From Lineus longissimus (Eukaryota > Nemertea > Pilidiophora > Heteronemertea > Lineidae): DNA of 64,000 nucleotides. Made by a program: the position numbers and the translations under genes. The notes under the pieces were generated by a model. The model saw only the letters and a program-made list of their open reading frames with translations, had not been told where the DNA came from and did no database searches. This document shows, piece by piece, positions 44,142 to 54,974 of the stretch (the first letter of the stretch is position 1; the number at the start of each line of letters is the position of its first letter). The DNA lies in the NCBI RefSeq assembly GCF_910592395.1, contig NC_088309.1:9488501-9552500 (forward strand), read 5' to 3'.

Positions 44142-45780
44142 CTAGACAGCCCAACCTCATGTTATGTACCATATAAGTATATACTCCTTGCGCAGTGATA
44201 GTGGTGATGAGGCGCCTTCCTTACACTGTACATGCATATACTTGAATATTATCGCTGCTTTGGAGAATGGTACAGGCAAATGACATTGAAGTCATGCTAT
44301 TGGAGGGTTAAGTTGGCCGCACACTTCATGTAGAAGCGATTCAATACTGCAGCAAGTCGAGTTGCAATAATTGACAAAATTGACAAAAAAGAAATCGCAC
44401 ATTGACATGACTGAGAGATTCATTGAGACTTTGTGCGCTCTTTTACTCATTGTAACCGACTGCAACTCTTTTACTCTTTGCAACTGACTGCAACTGGGGC
44501 AGTTCATTGCATCAATGAATCGCGTTGTAATGAATCGCTCAGTTGACAATTCGGACAGTTTAGGTGAGGACTGATTTTGACGCCTCTCTTTCTTCTCAGA
44601 TCAGTACAAGATGGTAATTTCATTCTTGTCCATGTCACTGCATCGCTTGTAGAACATCTAAACCTCGGGCCGTGGACAATTTCCAACAAGAAGAATTTTG
44701 TTAAAAAAAGAGTCAATACCAAGGCTTTTGAGAGGTCTATCTATAGACATTGCCAAGGATGTTCTTGACCTGGTGGCTTTTTTACAGCAAACGATGTCAA
44801 CAAAAACCATATTTTGAATGGTCGGTTATTAAGTGATAATGTTTCCATTCCTAATTATTTTGTATTAAACAGTATCAGAGTCTTTCAAAAGACTCTGACA
44901 GTATGTAAGTATTCTTTCCCCAAGTATAGGCCGGTGGTTATTTTAAAGGCTTGACTTTAGTCCATGCATGATCGTTTCTCCTGAAGAAGGTGCAGTTTGC
45001 ATGATACGGATTCTGTAAAATTGTAAATTATAAAGTATGATGAAATAAATACAGGTATTACAAGCTGGTGTTATGTAAAATAAGGTAACAGTAGTTTCAA
45101 TGCCACGCTACTGTATAGGAGTAAAGGTAAAAATTGTATGATTTTCATAAGTTTAAACCAGTTCTTTTGTTCCTATGTGCCAGGCATCGATTATCATATG
45201 TCTGGTTCCTGGTAAGATTTGACCCGGTTATCACCAATTACGAAACGTGGGGAGGGAGGAGCCCGAAAACTTTTCATAAAGAAATAATGGCCGCTCATAT
45301 TAGCCTTAAATCGTGATTTGAATGATCAGATGTCAGAATGATAATGTCAACTTGGCATGAATATCTGTTATGTATGTGTCGTACATTCTCATTGTGCCAA
45401 TTAGGTCAGATTTTATATAAGGTATGTTCATCGATCAGCTGATCGGCCTTTAAAAAATCTATTCAGTTCTTTTCATTTGGAAAAACATTAATTCAACTTA
45501 ATGACGGTCTATAGATACTCTAGAAATTTATGAGGTTAAGTGTGATATGACCTAAAGTCTATAGGCAACCCCCTCGCTGTGACGTCGTCATCAATAATCT
45601 TACTCGAGCTCAGACCACATCAGTCATACAGCAGGAGAGGCCAAACTTTCCGGTACAACGAAATTTCAAACGGACGGACAGCGGTAATTTTCCTGCGAAC
45701 CGATGGTGTTCGGGTATAAGATTCTTCAACAGGATAAAAAACTTGGGAATTCCATCCCTGCGTGATTTTTAAAAATCGTC
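44142..45780. other. Kv 3' UTR and intergenic region
   Basis: AATAAA at 45044-45049 probably ends the channel transcript. A short hairpin lies near 44876-44901 (CAGAGTCTTT...AAGACTCTG). The SLC10 5' UTR and promoter must lie between about 45070 and 45780; I see no TATA box. Confidence 0.5.
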
Positions 45781-48700
45781 ATGTTGTTAAGGGCGATCAT
45801 CCTTTCGGGCGCCCTCCTTACCACTAGAGCCACCGTTGTCGAGAACGCACGATCCGCGGCCAACGTAACACTTCCTTTTCGGCTCACTTTCAACCCCCTC
45901 TTTATCAATCAGCTCCCGATGGAGGACGAATGGCCGGTGCAAGTCTACTTTGAAGATACCACGGTCTCCAAATCGTCGGATTTGGTTCTCGGGGTCCAAT
46001 CAAAGCACCCGGCCATCGCCAATGTCCCCTTTCCGCTGCTGGATCTTCACAATGTAGACGAACTACCACAGTTAAACGTCACGGATACGACCAACTTTAC
46101 CGCAAGTGGCAACTTCACCGTCAGAGGAATATTTCTCGGCTACTCTGAACTCATATTCCACATATGTAACCGGAGTAAGAGCCTGTGTAATGACAGTATC
46201 TTCCCGAACCCTTACGATGAGACTGGAAGCTATGTTGGGGCGGATTCTCAGTGGACCACACTGGATGTGAAGTACCGGTTATCGGTGATGCGCAATAGGA
46301 CAGTCCTGGATGAGGTGTTTGTTGTAACAGTCTCTATCGCAGTTTTTGTCTCGCAGATCGCCGTCGGGTGTAAGACAGAGCTTGAAGTGATTAAGGAAGT
46401 CCTCAAGAAGCCAATCGCTCCTGTCATTGGATTCTTTTGTCAATTTTGCATCATGCCACCGGTAAGCGTTCAATTTTTCATTGGTTAGGTTGTTTTTTAG
46501 ATTTGCAGCACTCGGCGGTTACAGGTCAGCGTATTTGAATCTCTGTGATTATCACATGGGCACATGCCCTATCAATGAGCACATCATCGTATTTAACTGA
46601 TGAAATTTAAAAAAAAGAAACACCCCACGTCAAACTGCAGCTAGACCGCGGGTAGTCCACCAATTTGGCACCGCCGTCCCAGTTCCCACCTATAGTATTT
46701 TGTTAAAAGCGTAGTCATTATTACATGTATACCGGTAAGTTAGCATGTGATACCCGGGCAATGAATACTTTCAAGAAATTGAGTCCTTGCCAACGAAATT
46801 TTCACACACGGCGTAAGGAACAGTTAATTAAAATCTTTGGGTTCACATCTCAGTCAACTTTGCCGACTTTTTATACAAATCTATTTATTGGGCGGAAAAT
46901 TCACATTTTAATTGACTGAATCAGAAAAAAGTGTGGTAATCACATTGAATGGTCGTTACAATGATTGTATATCATTACACATCCAAAGGTTTTTTGAGGA
47001 GACAACTCATACAAATAACGTAGGCCAGTTCACTAATCGGCGAATCAAAATGAAAAAAAAACTTACAGAAAGACCTGCCTAGAACATAATGTTATATCAA
47101 TGTCCGCAGATGGGCAAATGTTGGTGGACGTTATGATGTCTTCTATTTTTGCGAGGGGCTTGCTTGCGTTTATCAATTGATTGATCGCTGTTGATCAGTT
47201 GATTCTGGACCTAAGCTTAAAGGGAGAATATCATCAACATCTTCAGTAATAACGTGAGCACATCGGCCGTTGTTGCCAATAACGTATTTGAATGACCCCT
47301 GGACAAAAATACATCTCAACATAATGAGCCGATGCGACAAGATCAAATGCCCGAGACTTATGACAGTGGTTTCGTGGCGAGCAAACACTTTACTTATGCG
47401 CATAAGCAACGAAGGACAATATTTGACCAGTATTTTGAGAGCCCGTTTTGCATTTTGGTAAATGTATGAATGTCGATGTCGACTTTTTCGGAGTAAAGTG
47501 GGCCTCTCTAATCACAAATTCAGAGTGAAATAACAAAAATTTCGTAGCAAACATTGAGGTCAGGGTTGGACATCTTTGCATTTACGTCATGACAAAAAGC
47601 CTCTGGTTTCGTCAATTTATATCTTATTTTGCCTCTTGTCTTCTAGCTGGCGTTTGGGATAGGCAAATTGCTATCAGTGAGTGCCGGCGAGGCTGTAGGC
47701 ATCTTCACCTTGGGCTGCTCACCCGGGGGAGGATCCAGCAACATGTACTCCTACTTGCTGCTCGGAGATGTCTCACTCAGCATCACCATGACCTTGATAA
47801 GTACTATCGCTTCTCTTGGTAAGTATTACCTCCACAAAAAATCAGGGAAAAACTCAGTCCATGTTTCAGTCAGCCTACAGACAGGCGGAAACACGGTAAT
47901 ATTGGGAACACTGACATCTGGTAAACCGGAATCCAACCGGCAACCCTGCGATATAGAGAAGACTGGGTCGGACACCTTTTCCAGCACACCGTACTGCGCT
48001 TACCGCTGTTCTTTTCTGTGGAATGTTCCGTCCCTCAGGAAGTTTAGCATCATGGCACTGCATGTGGTTTGTACATGAGCGTGTCGCAAACAACCACCAT
48101 ATCGTTTTCTTTTCAGGCATGCTTCCTCTGTGGATGTTCACTCTGGGCGAGCTACTGCTGGCCGAGTTGGGCATGGGCGATGTGACCATCCCCTACGAGA
48201 ACATCATCATCTCCCTGGTCATGGTCATCATTCCAGTGGGAATCGGGCTCATCATAAAACGATACAGGCCGCTCTGGGCCAAAAAGATTGCAAAAATCAT
48301 TCGACCATTTATGATAATATTTCTCCTCTTTATGTTCACATTCGGCATCTATGTGAACCTCTACATGTTCAAACTGTTCACACCGAATGTGGTAGGCGCG
48401 GGACTTTTATTTCCGCTCGGTGGGTTTTTAGGTGGCGCTGCGATCGCCGCCATCTGCCGCCAACCTTGGAAACGAGTAAAGACCATCGCTTTAGAGACTG
48501 GTATCCAGAACACGGGCGTGGCCATGATTCTCCTTTTGTTTTCTCTGCCTTCGCCAGATGCAGAGTTCTCCATTGTTGGGGCGGTTGGAATAACGATGTT
48601 CATGCCACTCTACCCCTTGATTATGGTTGCAGTCTACGAAATTAGGCGATGTTGCCAAAAGAAGAAAAAAGAAGGCGATGCTGATATTGATGGCGAGGGT

Positions 48701-49099
48701 GGTGAAATCGAGGGGGAGAAGATACCAGCAGAGCCTGCTGGTTTTGCTACCTTTATCAACAAATATAAAAGATTTCTTCCGTGCATAAAGAAAGCTGAAA
48801 GCGACAAGGGTCCCAATACAGGTGATGAGAAGAAAGAATTGCCAAATGGAATAGCCATGGATGTGAAGGAAGGAGCGATGAAAAATGAGGGGGCTGAGAA
48901 ACCATCAAAAACCCCAGATGTGTCATTGAAAGAACCGGAAACTGACGGTCCCGCAGCTGGACAGGAAACGCCGCCTAACGGACAGGAGGATTCCGTGATG
49001 GATGGTTATGAATCAGGCGAGGTCGACAATAGTGGTCTTGATAACAGTGTGATAAATATTGGTTTTGTTAACGACACCGGCGCGGATACCTCACTCTAA
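45781..49099 (+). CDS. SLC10-family transporter (sodium/bile acid symporter fold, P3-like)
   Basis: Three exons, 45781-46461, 47647-47818 and 48117-49099, in phases 0 and 1, give 611 residues. A signal peptide (1-17) precedes an extracellular domain of about 155 residues with seven N-glycosylation sequons (N28, N99, N105, N111, N130, N137, N172). The transporter fold then follows, with the family signature GCSPGGGSSN (250-259), YLLLGDVSLSITMT and, in the last exon, ALETGIQNTGVAMILL. The cytoplasmic tail of about 150 residues is acidic and Lys-rich. A long N-terminal domain is characteristic of SLC10A3/P3 and SLC10A5, rather than of the bile acid carriers NTCP and ASBT. The substrate cannot be told from sequence. 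Poly(A) signal at 49677. Confidence 0.92.
46462..47646 (+). other. SLC10 intron 1
   Basis: 1.2 kb, donor GTAAGC, acceptor TTTGCCTCTTGTCTTCTAG. No repeat or coding signal was recognised. Confidence 0.6.
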
Positions 49100-50565
49100 T
49101 GTGTTGTGATCGCACCAACAGTGTTTTAGAGTAAAAGTCCATCCTATTTTTGGATGCTCCCATTATCAGTATACTGATTATGGCAGCATCCAAAAAGTTT
49201 TGACATGCGTTATGCGTTGGGAAAAGAGTTATTGTATGTTTTATATGCACACGTGTTCAGATTATAATCTAATAGAATATAAATATATGTATATGATTGG
49301 TAAGATAACTATATGTTTGGTATGTAGGGTGCTATTGTCTAACTTATATAATCTATGGGTTTCGAACCACAGATGTTCGCCGATATCCCCCGGATCTGTT
49401 CCGACTGATCTCGCATGTCTCGATTAATGTTCTCATTAGGTCTGCGGTAACAATGTAGGGCGGCATGTTTTCCAAATCTGTCTCAGGTGTACATGTATAA
49501 AGGGTGGACCAATGGGAAATTTGTTAATGAATTTGAAAATTCTCCAACTGCATAAATACGTAGTGTATATGTCGACATTGACAGACTGTTCTTTTCAGCA
49601 CTACATTGTTGTATGCGTTTTTGGCTTACCCGCGGTATGATCACATCACAAAATTGAACATAGTCTAATCATATTCAATAAAAAATTAGATTTTACTGTC
49701 AGAGGTATCATTATCTTTTCTAAGTATACAGACATTACTCATACTGTTGGAAACCCACCGCTGGTAAAATAATTGCCCCTCTCCATGCAGGCCGACCGAG
49801 CTTTTTACTCGTCTACGTTTAACTTGCCAATTTTACGGTGATACGTTTATTTCAATAGACAGTCGAAGAGACTTTCCGTGAGAGGAAACGCTCAGAAACG
49901 GAAGCACTTAAAAGGTGTCACCAGATCAAAAGTTAACAGTCTGTGCGCATGTGGACACTTTACAGTCATTATTCATTTATGTTAAATATCAGTCAACTCA
50001 GTTCAAATCGCTCGTCACCATGGTGACGAGTCGCGACGCGAAGAAGAAGAAGAAACATCATGACATAAACTTGTATTTATCTCAGTCGTGTTCTATTGAG
50101 TTTAGAGTAAGAGAACCAGTCGAATAGAACGGCAATAGCAACGAGGCCACACATGCGCTGTGGGTAGTTCGTTACACGAAGTACGTCAGTTTGTTTGGAT
50201 TATTGTCCCATTAAGAATGCCTTGAATACTTATTCAAGCGATATACAAGCTGATATGTCTTAACATAATATTCAACATTTAGGCCTGGTGGTCAGGTGGT
50301 TGTTGGGGTTCTTTTGCTTAACATACTTGTACGGTCCATATTGATATCCATTGGATTGGTTAGAAAGCGTCAATCTCCTAAACGGATTTGTAAGAAGGCA
50401 ATGAAGTGAATTGGATCAAATTATCTAAACAGCGGTCGGCGTGGATTTGACGTGTGGATAACTGCTATCGAACGTAGCCATTTTTTCGCGGCCGCGGCCG
50501 CCCAACAGGTTCTTCGAGGGAGCTATTCCCATTATATACTTGGATTCCAGTGAAACGTTCTTCTC
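49100..50565. other. SLC10 3' UTR and intergenic region
   Basis: The 3' UTR probably ends near 49700 after AATAAA (49677). The rest holds no supported gene. A GC-rich NotI-like run (CGCGGCCGCGGCCGCC, near 50489) and an acceptor-like GGATTCCAG (50550) precede the next start, so the next gene may have a non-coding first exon here. Confidence 0.5.
49147..49195. repeat. Loopless hairpin in the SLC10 3' UTR
   Basis: TTTTTGGATGCTCCCATTAT, then CAGTA, faces its complement directly (TACTG, ATTATGGCAGCATCCAAAAA) with two mismatches. It lies 48 bp past the SLC10 stop and would fold within the mRNA. Confidence 0.75.
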
Positions 50566-52364
50566 ATGATGCAGCAACAGGAGGCCCACCGTCTATGGGA
50601 AAGAGTCCACGAAGGTCTACAGACCATTACCGCCGTTTCTACGGCACCGGACTGCAATCTCTTCTGCTACAGCTTAGATGGTTTCAGTGACATTGCCGAA
50701 CTATGCGGCGTCATTGGTGGCGTCCTTTCCGATGTCTCGCCGTGTTTTTCTGAGGTCAAGTACCGGCAGATCGCGCTTGACTACAACCGGTTGGTTCACC
50801 GGTTACGGACACTGTCCCCGCATCATCACGAGATGAACGCGCTGATCGAGGATGATACGGAGTTCGTTTACGCTGAGAGTATCCTGCTTGAGGTTGCTGA
50901 CCATCTAGTTGTGATGGATCAGGAACGCAGGGAGGCGCTGAAGGCGGCGCCTCGAGCAGACGACAAGGACGCGACTGATGAAAACGCGCAAGCTGACGAC
51001 ACGACCAAGAGGAATGTGAACAGAGAGGGTGCTGGAAAAGAAATAGAAGCGGAAGTCAACGGTAAGCGAAGTCCACTTTAAGATATATCGACCCTTAGCA
51101 AACGTTACGTTTGAAGAAGAGGATACTACACTATCGGAATATGCGGTTTAACCTGGGCCAGTTTTTTTATGTACCGGAAGTTAGTTGACGGTTGCTTTGG
51201 TGAATTTTATTGTAAACCTATATCCCCTATCTATGGCCAGATGACGCCTTTTCATGACCTTATAGTTTTTGACGCGTGTAAAAAGCGTCTGCATTCCTTT
51301 TTGCAGAAACACCCCTTGATGAGGATGCTACAACTGAAGCAACGCCGGTGGTTGCCGATGGTGATCCTGATAACAAAATCACAAATAACAGCGGCGGTGT
51401 CAGTGTTGTTGCTGGGAAAGAGAACAGAGTCTATGCGGAAGAAAATGGTGCCCCCGTAGAAGAAGATGCAGAAGACGAGGATGACGCCAAACGACAGGAG
51501 AATATGACAACAAAGGAAAAGCTCATCGATTCGTACACCAGACACCGCATCTCTGGAGCAATCTATGACATAATGGACAAACTCATTGACTGTGAAGAAG
51601 ATGGTATGTTGGACCTGATATACACAGGGACAGGAGGCCATCGATTCAAGCTGATGCAGTTCATGCAGTACCTTTGCAAGTTGTTGCTGTCCGGATTGAC
51701 GGCTCTGTGTGCCGCAGAAGCCTTGCTGAAGAACGATAGACAAGCTGCGGAGAAAATGGGAAAGAGTTTCTCGGACTTGTTCGAACAGCTAAAGGACGAG
51801 CTACAGAAGCAGCTCATGAGGTCCACGAATTGGGAGGTCTTACGCGCAAATTTGAAGGTTGATTTAGAGCGGTTGTCAACCGAGAATAGAGGGAGGCCCC
51901 ACAAGGAAGTCGCTAGTAGGATTTATGAAGGTGTGAGAGAAAAGTATGACTGGTTGAATTTTTTCATCTGCGTCTATGATGATATCGGTGGGCCAGAAAA
52001 CCACAGTTTCAATGGACACTGGGTCCATGTGTGCCATAGGAACAACATGAATGTCGTCGCAGCCTACGCGGCCAAAGGTAATTACGATAGGCTGGCATAC
52101 TTAGAGAGGAGGGAGAACATTGATATTTGGTTGACGGCGCTGAACGAAGAGATCAACTCGAAGGCCAAGACCAAGGCTACATCTGAGTTGGTGACGGCGA
52201 AGGACGCTAAAGACGCGATCCAGGAGTACCTGAATGAGGAGGGAGGCTGGCGGTTCGTGCTCTGCACACGGCGGAAGAAGGGCTTGTGGGCTTCGGGTGA
52301 TTTGTGGGACAGGGCCGTCTGGCATATGGGCAAAAACTTTAGTTTTTGTATTATACTGAAGTAG
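50566..52364 (+). CDS. Rapunzel-like protein
   Basis: Two exons, 50566-51061 and 51307-52364 (phase 1), encode 517 residues from ATG 50566 (a second ATG follows at once). Order: an N-terminal helical part (1-130) with an IAELCGVIGGVLSDVSPCFS segment, an acidic linker (about 140-235), then a helical part with a hydrophobic stretch at 280-306 (QFMQYLCKLLLSGLTALCAA), followed by amphipathic helices and YDWLNFFICVYDDIGG near the C-terminus. The hydrophobic stretch followed by charged helices and a W..FVxVY-like strand recalls fish rapunzel proteins. The biochemical function of that family is unknown. The assignment is from memory of the pattern, so moderate. AATAAA is at 52721. Confidence 0.6.
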
Positions 52365-52752
52365 TGATTCTGGGCAACTTTGTGACACTCGCCAAAGAAA
52401 ACTTCTGCCATACGTGTTTTACTCTTTCGCCATGCAAGCTAGAAAAACTTAGCTTCTTACTGTCAATGACCGTGTGACCCTTCAACTTGCATGTAAATTA
52501 ATTCCCCTTTCAAACTTCTTATTCAAACACAAGAAAGCCTAAGTGGGTTTACACATGAGCTAAAAGTGTTATTAAATGTGTGCTTGGTACTTCTTGAGCC
52601 CTTCAAACGCGTCAAGGACAATTATGATTTTGTGTATTCTCCATTTCAATCCAAGTCCAATCGCCATGACCGTATAGGTTGTATCAAGATAACATAAAGA
52701 CTGTATTCTTGTGCTGGCCGAATAAACTTACCTGTAAACCTATAAGACATTC

Positions 52753-52868
52753 GGTGATATGAATAAAGACTAGCAAATGCTTTTATCTAAAACTCCATGT
52801 ACATTTACACTAGACCATCCTGTACAAAATTGAAGTAAAAGCATTTGCTAGTCTTTATTCATATCACC
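52753..52868. repeat. Perfect 33-bp inverted repeat
   Basis: 52753-52785 and 52836-52868 are exact reverse complements, with a 50-nt spacer. Each arm starts GGTGATATGAATAAAGACTA. It sits just past the presumed poly(A) signal of the rapunzel-like gene. Perfection implies recent origin or function. Confidence 0.9.
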
Positions 52869-53068
52869 CATTGTATCTTATTTGGTGATGCAGAGACGTT
52901 GTCGGATTGAAAGATCGTTCTCACCTTGGAGAGGTGTCCTCAGTTTGGTCAGAGTCAGAAGTCTTTCACAACTTATCTGTCTTCGGCAAGTCGGACTGAG
53001 AAATCGTATTTAACTTCAAGAGCTTCTGAAACTGTCTTCGGTGAGGGCTGTTTGAAAAAATTGTCCTC

Positions 53069-54200
53069 AACTTGGAGACGTGGTGAAATTGTCTTCGGGT
53101 TGAGAAATCGTCCTCAACTTGGAGACGTGGTGAAACTCTCTTCGGGTTGAGAAATCGTCCTCAACTTGGAGAGGTTAGTAAACTGTCTTCGGGTTGAGAA
53201 ATCGTCCTCACCTTGGAGACGTAGTGAAACTGTATTCGGGTTGCGAAATCGTCATCACCTTGGAGAGGTTAGTAAACAGTCTTCGGGTTGAGAAATCGTC
53301 CTCAACTTGGAGATGTGGTGAAACTGTCTTCGGGTTGAGAAATCGTCCTCAACTTGGAGATATGGTGAAACTGTCTTCAGGTTGATAAATCGTCCTCAAC
53401 TTGGAGAGGTTAGTAAACTGTCTTCGGGTTGAGAGATCGTCCTCAACTTGGAGACGTGGTGAAAATGTCTTCAGGTTGAGAAATCGTCCTCAACTTGGAG
53501 ACGTGGTGAAACTGTCTTCGGGTAGAGAAATCGTCCTCAACTTGGAGACGTGGTGAAAATGTCTTCGGGTAGAGAAATCGTCCTCAACTTGGAGACGTGG
53601 TGAAAATGTCTTCAGGTAGAGAAATCGTCCTCAACTTGGAGACGTGGTGAAACTGTCTTCGGGTAGAGAAATCGTCCTCAACTTGGAGACGTGGTGAAAA
53701 TGTCTTCGGGTTGAGAATTCGCCCCTCAACTTGGAGATATGGTGAAACTGTCTTCAGGTTGATAAATCGTCCTCAACTTGGAGAGGTTAGTAAACTGTCT
53801 TCGGGTTGAGAGATCGTCCTCAACTTGGAGACGTGGTGAAAATGTCTTCAGGTTGAGAAATCGTCCTCAACTTGGAGACGTGGTGAAACTGTCTTCGGGT
53901 AGAGAAATCGTCCTCAACTTGGAGACGTGGTGAAAATGTCTTCGGGTAGAGAAATCGTCCTCAACTTGGAGACGTGGTGAAAATGTCTTCGGGTAGAGAA
54001 ATCGTCCTCAACTTGGAGACGTGGTGAAACTGTCTTCGGGTAGAGAAATCGTCCTCAACTTGGAGATGTGGTGAAAATGTCTTCGGGTTGAGAATTCGCC
54101 CCTCAACTTGGAGACGTGGTGAAGCTGTCTTCGGGTTGCGAAATCGTCCTCAACTTGGAGACGTAGTGAACCAGTCTTCGGTAAGGTCGGATTGAGAAAT
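53069..54200. repeat. 47-bp minisatellite, about 24 units, with 377-bp higher-order duplication
   Basis: The unit AACTTGGAGACGTGGTGAAA, then ATGTCTTCGGGTAGAGAAAT and CGTCCTC, repeats every 47 bp. Degenerate units extend left to about 52910. Eight units plus one base form a 377-bp block present twice, 53351-53727 and 53728-54104, with only about two differences. There are no spacers between units. Confidence 0.95.
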
Positions 54201-54768
54201 TGTCCTCAACCTGAAGTTGCCAAGTAGGTGTGGTAGTAACACCAGAGGTGCACGACGGGGCAGAAATGCGAAATTGTCTTGATAAAGGTGAGACTGAGGA
54301 CTGTAAAGATCCTTACGGAGTGAAATAAACTACCGTCGACAGTAACGCTGGATTAAGTCCCACCAAGTACATGACGAAGTGAGATTAGAACTTTTCCTCA
54401 GTAACATCAGAATAAGGGCAGTCCTCAACAGGACGAGATGGACGAGTTCAGATTGAAAATCCATCTTGTTAAGACAGATTTTTTCGGACAGGTTGGGACA
54501 TCGTGGAGGACATAGCAATTACCTCATCTCAATGCCAGAATGTCACGAGCTCACAATTATGAATCAATACTAAACAGCTCAGAGGACAGCATCTTTTGGC
54601 GTTGTCCTTACAACAAAGGAATCACTCCGGACACTTCAGGGTGTAAAGAATTGACAGCGTACCTTGTTTTCTGGAGAAAAAATGAGAAACTCAAAAATTC
54701 TGTGTAATTAGTTTATCTTATCACATACATCCACCACCCTTGACATTATAATGTCTTGGCACAACTTT
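54201..54768. other. Between minisatellite and TRMT44 stop
   Basis: Contains the TRMT44 3' UTR on the minus strand. I see no clear AATAAA on that strand. No other feature was recognised. Confidence 0.4.
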
Positions 54769-54974
54769 TCAATCCTTAGAAGACATTTGCAAGTCCTCCT
54801 TCCCATGAGCAAACAAGCAGTCTTTAGTATCTTTAGGGCACCCGTCAGGATGGTACTCAAAGAACCAGCACAGTTTCGTCTTGGTATAAGCTGCATTATC
54901 TTTTTGAGCCTTCCTTTCCTTTCGAACAGGTGTTGAGCCATCCTCATGGCGTAGGTAAACTTTGCCTCCAACAA
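54769..54974 (-). CDS. TRMT44: TRMT44 last exon with CCCH zinc finger
   Basis: Encodes VVGGKVYLRH, a lysine-rich linker, then CX9CX6CX3H (LCWFFEYHPDGC to CLFAH) and a stop TGA at 54769-54771. CCCH fingers bind RNA in many proteins; here it probably helps tRNA binding (inference). Confidence 0.92.

Noticed and set aside
52926-53385. Two frames ending in VVKLSSG
   Set aside because: Translation of the 47-bp minisatellite.
53069-54200. CRISPR-like array
   Set aside because: Units are directly adjacent with no unique spacers, and the DNA is animal; it is a minisatellite.
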